Source: JANXPZ01 sp033853925
Lineage (GTDB): Bacteria; Eisenbacteria; RBG-16-71-46
Length of the DNA stretch: 26,581 nt
Assembly (NCBI GenBank): GCA_033853925.1
Contig: JAWOLC010000031.1
Span: 1-26,581 of the forward strand
Direction of reading: 5' to 3'
Shown: piece after piece, positions 23,275-26,581 of the stretch
Layout: the number at the start of each line of letters is the position of its first letter
Numbering within the stretch: the first letter of the stretch is position 1
The notes under the pieces: model-generated
Told to the model about the DNA's origin: nothing
What the model saw: the letters and a program-made list of their open reading frames with translations, nothing else
Database searches by the model: none
Translations under genes and position numbers: made by a program

Positions 23275-24132
23275 ATGGCCAGCCCGCGCAAATCCGCAAG
23301 CCGCTCCCGAGCCGTGAAACCCGCGAAGAAGAAGCCGGCGCGCTCCGCCCGGCCCGCGGCGAAGGCGCGGACTCGGCCGGCCCGGCCCGCTCACCACGCC
23401 AAGGCGAAGGCGAAGGAGAGGAAGGTGCTCCCGGCGCACAAGCCGCCGGTGGCCAAGAAGCCCGCACCGGTCAAGACGAAGTCTCGGCCGGTGCCGCGCG
23501 TGATCAGTCCGCCGGCGAACAAGAAGGCCGCCCCCGCCCCGCCCGCCGCATCCAAGAAGGCGCCGTCGCGCCCCAAGGCGGTGGCGCGCCCGCCCGCGCC
23601 GCTTCCCGAAGTGCGCCCGTTGGGCGTGCTGCCACCCGAATCTCGGGCGCGGGGAATCGAGCGCTCCGTCTCGGGCGCCGCCCCCCGGCTGGCCGTCGGG
23701 CGGCCCGCCAGTCAGTCGATCAAGAGCCAGGGAGTCGAACGCGTGACCGAGAAGGATCTGAAGGAATTCGAGCTGCGGCTGCTCGGCGAGCGACAGCGCC
23801 TGATGAAGGAGATGGGCCACCTCGAGAACACGGTGCTCAAGGTCAATCCCCGCGACAGCGCCGGAGACCTCTCCGGCTACTCGTTCCACATGGCGGACGC
23901 GGGGACGGACGCCTACGAGCGCGAGAAGGCGTTCCAGTTCGCCTCGACCGAGGGGCGCCTGCTCATGGAGCTGAACGAGGCGCTGCGGCGCCTCTACAGC
24001 GGCACCTACGGCATCTGCGAGTCGTGCGGCAACCCGATCGCCAAGGTGCGGCTCGAGGCGGTGCCTCAGGCGCGCCTGTGCCGCGACTGCAAGCAGAAAG
24101 AGGAGGAGCGGGAGAACCGCCCGGCGCAGTGA
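23275..24132 (+). CDS. DksA/TraR zinc-finger protein with long histone-H1-like N-terminal tail
   Basis: The protein has 285 residues. The ATG at 23275 has GGAGGT 6 nt upstream, better placed than the GTG at 23269. Residues 1 to about 110 are a low-complexity Lys/Ala/Pro/Arg tail (KPAKKKPARSARPAAKART and similar), like eukaryotic H1 or bacterial HU/Hc1 tails. Residues about 157-285 form the TraR/DksA-type domain: a coiled coil (KDLKEFELRLLGERQRLMKEM), DSAGDLSGYSFHMADAGTD, a second helix (EGRLLMELNEALRRLYSGTYG), then a C4 zinc finger with Cys 248, 251, 269 and 272. Such proteins bind RNA polymerase's secondary channel or act as small zinc-finger regulators. The tail suggests DNA or RNA binding as well, which is inference. 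An in-frame GTG at 23743 with AGGGAG 8 nt upstream could give a short form. Confidence 0.9.
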   Translation: MASPRKSASRSRAVKPAKKKPARSARPAAKARTRPARPAHHAKAKAKERKVLPAHKPPVAKKPAPVKTKSRPVPRVISPPANKKAAPAPPAASKKAPSRPKAVARPPAPLPEVRPLGVLPPESRARGIERSVSGAAPRLAVGRPASQSIKSQGVERVTEKDLKEFELRLLGERQRLMKEMGHLENTVLKVNPRDSAGDLSGYSFHMADAGTDAYEREKAFQFASTEGRLLMELNEALRRLYSGTYGICESCGNPIAKVRLEAVPQARLCRDCKQKEEERENRPAQ

Positions 24133-24752
24133 AGCGCTCCCTGCTCCCTCTGGCCGTCGTCGCCGGCGTCGTCGTCGCGTTGGACCGCTGGACCAAGTCG
24201 TGGGCGAGCACGGCGCTGCCCTTCGGCAGCCCGATCCGCGTGCTGGGCGACTACCTGCGGCTCACGTACACGCGCAACTCCGGGGTGGCCTTCGGCATCG
24301 GCCAGGGCACGCACTTCCCGTACTACGTCTTCTCGCTCGTCGCCATCGTCGCGATCCTGTGGATGTTCTGGCGCGGGCGGGGGGGAACGAGCGAAGCGGG
24401 CGACGGCCTGACGAGCGCGGTGCGCCGCTTCGCGCTCGCCTTGATCCTGGGCGGGGCGATCGGCAACCTGGTGGATCGCCTGGGCAGCGGCGAGGTCGTG
24501 GACTTCATCGAAGTGGGGATTCCGCAGTGGCACTGGCCGGTCTTCAACGTGGCGGACTCCGCGGTCACCGTGGGCGTGATCCTCTTCGCCCTCACCTGGG
24601 TGCTCCGCCGCGAGCCGCCGGCGGTGGACGCGGGGCCGGAGGCGGGCGGGGCGGACGGCGATGAGCCGCCTCGACCTCGAGGTTCCGCGGTCGAGCGCCG
24701 GGGAGAGGCTGGATCGCTTCCTGGCGGCGGCGCAGAAGAGCCTCTCGCGTAG
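24129..24752 (+). CDS. lspA: Lipoprotein signal peptidase (signal peptidase II)
   Basis: The protein has 207 residues from GTG overlapping the previous stop (GTGA). It has four membrane segments (about 5-18, 65-82, 101-115, 140-158) and the family motifs DRWTKSW, LRLTYTRNSGVAFGI, IGNLVDRLGSGEVVDFI with catalytic D125, and VFNVADSAVTVG with catalytic D143. It removes signal peptides from diacylglyceryl-modified prolipoproteins in the inner membrane. The family normally ends soon after the last helix. Here a Pro/Gly/Glu-rich tail of about 45 residues follows, and its last 30 residues overlap the rluD gene in another frame. The enzyme core is unaffected. Confidence 0.95.
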   Translation: MKRSLLPLAVVAGVVVALDRWTKSWASTALPFGSPIRVLGDYLRLTYTRNSGVAFGIGQGTHFPYYVFSLVAIVAILWMFWRGRGGTSEAGDGLTSAVRRFALALILGGAIGNLVDRLGSGEVVDFIEVGIPQWHWPVFNVADSAVTVGVILFALTWVLRREPPAVDAGPEAGGADGDEPPRPRGSAVERRGEAGSLPGGGAEEPLA

Positions 24753-25635
24753 CCGAGTGCAGTCGCTGATCCGCGCGGGTCGCGTCACCGTCGCGGGGAG
24801 GCGGCCCCGGGCCGCGCAGCGCCTGCGCGCGGGGGAGCGCGTCCTCGTCGAGCTGCCGCCGCCGCGGCCCCCGCGGCTCGAGCCCGAGGCGATCCCCCTG
24901 AAGATCCTCTACGAGGACGAGCACGTGCTCGTGGTGGACAAGCCCGCGGGCCTGGTCGTGCATCCGGGCGCGGGCACGACGAGCGGCACGCTGGTGCACG
25001 CGCTCCTCCACCACGCGCCGGGCATCGCCGACGTGGGCGGCGAGGCGCGCCCGGGCATCGTGCACCGGCTCGACAAGCAGACCTCGGGGCTCATGGTCGT
25101 GGCCAAGAGCCAGGCGGCCTACCGCGCCCTCGTCGAGCTGCTGCGCGCGCGCGCCGTGCGGCGCCGCTACCTGGCGCTCGTCTGGGGCGTGCCGCGCGCG
25201 CCCGCGGGAACGATCGAGGGCGCCGTGGGGCGCGATCCGCGGCGGCGCCAGCGCATGGCCGTCGTTCCCCGCGGCGGCAAGCCCGCCCGCACCCGCTGGC
25301 GGGTGCGCGAGCGGCTGCCCGGCGCCGCCCTGCTCGAGGTGAGCCTGGACACGGGGCGCACCCACCAGATCCGCGTGCACCTGGCGCACATCGGCCACCC
25401 GGTGGTGGGCGACCCCGTGTACGGCGGCCGCGGGCAGTTGAGCGGGGCTGCGCGGGAGCGTAGTCTTCGTTCGGCGGTGCTCGCCGCGCTGCCCCGCCAG
25501 GCTCTGCACGCGACGGAACTCGAGTTCCCGCACCCGGTGAGCGGAGAAGCCCTGCGCTTCGGCTCTCCGCTGCCGGAGGATCTCCGAGAGGCGCTGGAAC
25601 GGCTGCGCCTGGCGGCAGCCGGCCGGACGCCTTGA
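24661..25635 (+). CDS. rluD: RluA/RluD family 23S rRNA pseudouridine synthase
   Basis: The protein has 324 residues, typical of RluD. The N-terminal S4 RNA-binding domain covers about 12-65 (GERLDRFLAAAQKSLSRSRVQ, LIRAGRVTVAG). The catalytic domain has LYEDEHVLVVDKPAGLVVHPGAG, catalytic D138 in IVHRLDKQTSGLMVVAKS, YLALVWG, DTGRTHQIRVHLAHIGHPVVGDPVYGG, and HATELEFPHPVSGE. It isomerises uridines, in RluD those of 23S rRNA helix 69. The S4-plus-RluA layout favours RluD, although RluC-type specificity cannot be excluded. The start lies inside the lspA tail (92-bp overlap), and the family N-terminus supports it. It ends in a TTGA overlap with the next gene's possible start. Confidence 0.94.
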   Translation: MSRLDLEVPRSSAGERLDRFLAAAQKSLSRSRVQSLIRAGRVTVAGRRPRAAQRLRAGERVLVELPPPRPPRLEPEAIPLKILYEDEHVLVVDKPAGLVVHPGAGTTSGTLVHALLHHAPGIADVGGEARPGIVHRLDKQTSGLMVVAKSQAAYRALVELLRARAVRRRYLALVWGVPRAPAGTIEGAVGRDPRRRQRMAVVPRGGKPARTRWRVRERLPGAALLEVSLDTGRTHQIRVHLAHIGHPVVGDPVYGGRGQLSGAARERSLRSAVLAALPRQALHATELEFPHPVSGEALRFGSPLPEDLREALERLRLAAAGRTP

Positions 25636-25643
25636 GCGCCCAC

Positions 25644-26084
25644 ATGTCCGATAGCGATGCCACCCCGGAAGTGGTCACGATCCGCATCCCCAGCCGGCTC
25701 GAGCTCCTGAGCCTGCTGGACCGGGTGAGCACGCTGCTGTGCGAGCGCGCCCGCTTCGACGAGGACTCGAGCACGCAGGTGACGCTCTCGGTCATCGAGG
25801 CGGGCACGAACGCCATCCAGCACGGCTCGCGCCGCGATCCCGCCAAGCCGGTGGACGTCACCTTCGCCGTGTATCCGGACCGCCTCGAGGTGAGCGTGCA
25901 CGACCAGGGGCCGGGCTTCGACCTGGGGGCGGTGAACGGCGACGTGACCTCGCCCGCGCACCTGCTCGAGGCGCGGGGGCGGGGCATCTTCATCATGCGT
26001 GCCTGCATGGATTCGGTGGACTTCGAATTCGGCGAAGCGGGCACCACCTGCCACCTCGTCAAGCGCCGCGCGCCCGCGAAGTGA
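25644..26084 (+). CDS. RsbW/SpoIIAB-type anti-sigma serine kinase (HATPase_c_2)
   Basis: 146 residues from ATG 25644. A TTG at 25632 overlapping the rluD stop would add four residues and fits the coupling seen nearby. It is a GHKL ATPase: N-box EAGTNAIQHGSR (N56), G1 box HDQGPGFD (D87), and G2 region EARGRGIFIMRACMD. There is no histidine-kinase dimerisation domain, as expected for RsbW-like switches that bind a sigma factor and phosphorylate a STAS-domain antagonist. Neither a sigma factor nor a STAS protein is encoded in this window, so the partners are unknown. It lies between rluD and ruvX, with 10 nt to the latter, and is probably expressed with the operon. Confidence 0.9.
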   Translation: MSDSDATPEVVTIRIPSRLELLSLLDRVSTLLCERARFDEDSSTQVTLSVIEAGTNAIQHGSRRDPAKPVDVTFAVYPDRLEVSVHDQGPGFDLGAVNGDVTSPAHLLEARGRGIFIMRACMDSVDFEFGEAGTTCHLVKRRAPAK

Positions 26085-26094
26085 GGCTCACGCG

Positions 26095-26532
26095 GTGCGC
26101 GTGCTGGCGGTGGACTGGGGCGAGCGCCGGCTGGGCCTCGCGGTGAGCGACCCGCAGGAGGTCATCGCCAGCGGCCTGCCCACCGTGGTGGTGAAGAGCC
26201 ACGGCGAGGCCGTGGAGGCAGTGGCCCGGGTGGCGCGCGAGGTCGAGGCCGAGCGCATCGTCGTGGGATTGCCGCTGCGCATGGACGGCGGCCGCGGCCC
26301 GGCCGCCGAGGCCGCCCAGCTCTTCGCCGACGACGTGCAGCGGCGCAGCGGGCTGCCCGTCCGCACCTACGACGAGCGGCTCACCTCGGCCCTGAGCGAG
26401 CGCCGGCTGCACGAGGTCGGCGTGCGCACGGGCCACGCCAAGGAGCGGGTGGATCAGGGCGCGGCGGTGGCTCTCCTCGAGTCCTATCTGGCGCACCTCA
26501 GCGCCCGGCGCGCGCGGGGCGAAGCGCCTTGA
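26095..26532 (+). CDS. ruvX: RuvX/YqgF family RNase H-fold nuclease (putative Holliday junction resolvase)
   Basis: The protein has 145 residues from GTG with GAGG 8 nt upstream, and the usual family length is 135-150. Motifs: RVLAVDWGERRLGLAVSDP with D7, ERIVVGLPLRMDGGRGP, TYDERLTSAL with E94, and KERVDQGAAVALLESYL with D120, the acidic set of the RNase H fold. The family is linked to pre-16S rRNA 5'-end maturation and, by earlier work, to Holliday junction cleavage. It ends the window's complete genes and has a TTGA overlap with a further frame. Confidence 0.95.
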   Translation: MRVLAVDWGERRLGLAVSDPQEVIASGLPTVVVKSHGEAVEAVARVAREVEAERIVVGLPLRMDGGRGPAAEAAQLFADDVQRRSGLPVRTYDERLTSALSERRLHEVGVRTGHAKERVDQGAAVALLESYLAHLSARRARGEAP

Positions 26533-26581
26533 CCCCCCGCTGGCACTGGCGCGCGCGGCCGGCGCGGCGCGCCGCGGGGCC
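26529..26581 (+). CDS. Start of a downstream gene (partial, runs off the window)
   Basis: A TTG at 26529 overlaps the ruvX stop (TTGA), and its frame stays open to the window end. It encodes a basic, Trp/Arg-rich stretch (TPRWHWRARPARRAAG) like the cytoplasmic N-terminus before a membrane anchor. In many bacteria ruvX is followed by mltG (endolytic transglycosylase), which has such an N-terminus. Identity is only guessed from context. Confidence 0.35.
   Translation, partial: MTPRWHWRARPARRAAG

Overview
The window is very GC-rich bacterial chromosome (roughly 70% or more by eye). Genes are tightly packed, and neighbours are often joined by 4-base ATGA, GTGA or TTGA stop/start overlaps. Most genes are housekeeping. 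The exported proteins at the left end (lamin-tail domains, a FlgD/secretion-tail-like Ig fold and probable beta-barrels), together with lspA and an envelope amidase, point to a diderm. The best guess is an uncultured FCB-superphylum lineage of the Eisenbacteria/Krumholzibacteria kind. This is inferred from gene content and is not proven; no 16S rRNA gene is present.

Layout. (1) 185-4120: three coupled genes for exported proteins, namely a two-LTD-domain protein and two probable outer-membrane beta-barrel proteins; this is the least characterised part. (2) 4151-6186: a class I aminotransferase, a terminator hairpin, a second and smaller LTD protein, and a strong hairpin. (3) 6347-8237: transketolase split into two subunits. 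(4) 8238-8591: an imperfect direct-repeat block, a promoter and tRNA-Leu(CAG). (5) 8735-13701: smpB, N-acetylmuramoyl-alanine amidase, a GerMN protein, murI, rph and rdgB, an operon recalling the gerM-rph-rdgB neighbourhood of Firmicutes. (6) Minus strand 13730-16436: a tRNA-Pro/Arg/His cluster, then pyruvate kinase and a family-2 glycosyltransferase. (7) 16465-20999: ssb, divergent from the tRNA cluster, then ssrA (tmRNA, tag ANEQLALAA) and a 1152-residue six-PAS hybrid histidine kinase. (8) 21049-26581: yggS, yggT, a DUF167 gene, a purine nucleoside phosphorylase, a DksA/TraR zinc-finger protein with a histone-H1-like tail, lspA, rluD, an RsbW-type anti-sigma kinase, ruvX, and the start of a further gene.

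How they fit together. smpB and ssrA supply both parts of trans-translation. The amidase, GerMN protein, MurI and LspA serve envelope building. Rph, RluD, RuvX, Ssb and RdgB serve RNA and DNA maintenance. The TraR-like protein, the hybrid kinase and the RsbW-like protein are the visible regulators, and the sequence does not show their partners. I see no CRISPR array, insertion sequence, prophage or defence island. The candidates for something new are the exported-protein cassette, the H1-tailed DksA protein with a possible second start, the purine nucleoside phosphorylase with Asp at the base-recognition position, the short direct-repeat block, and the 120-residue PAS tandem duplication.
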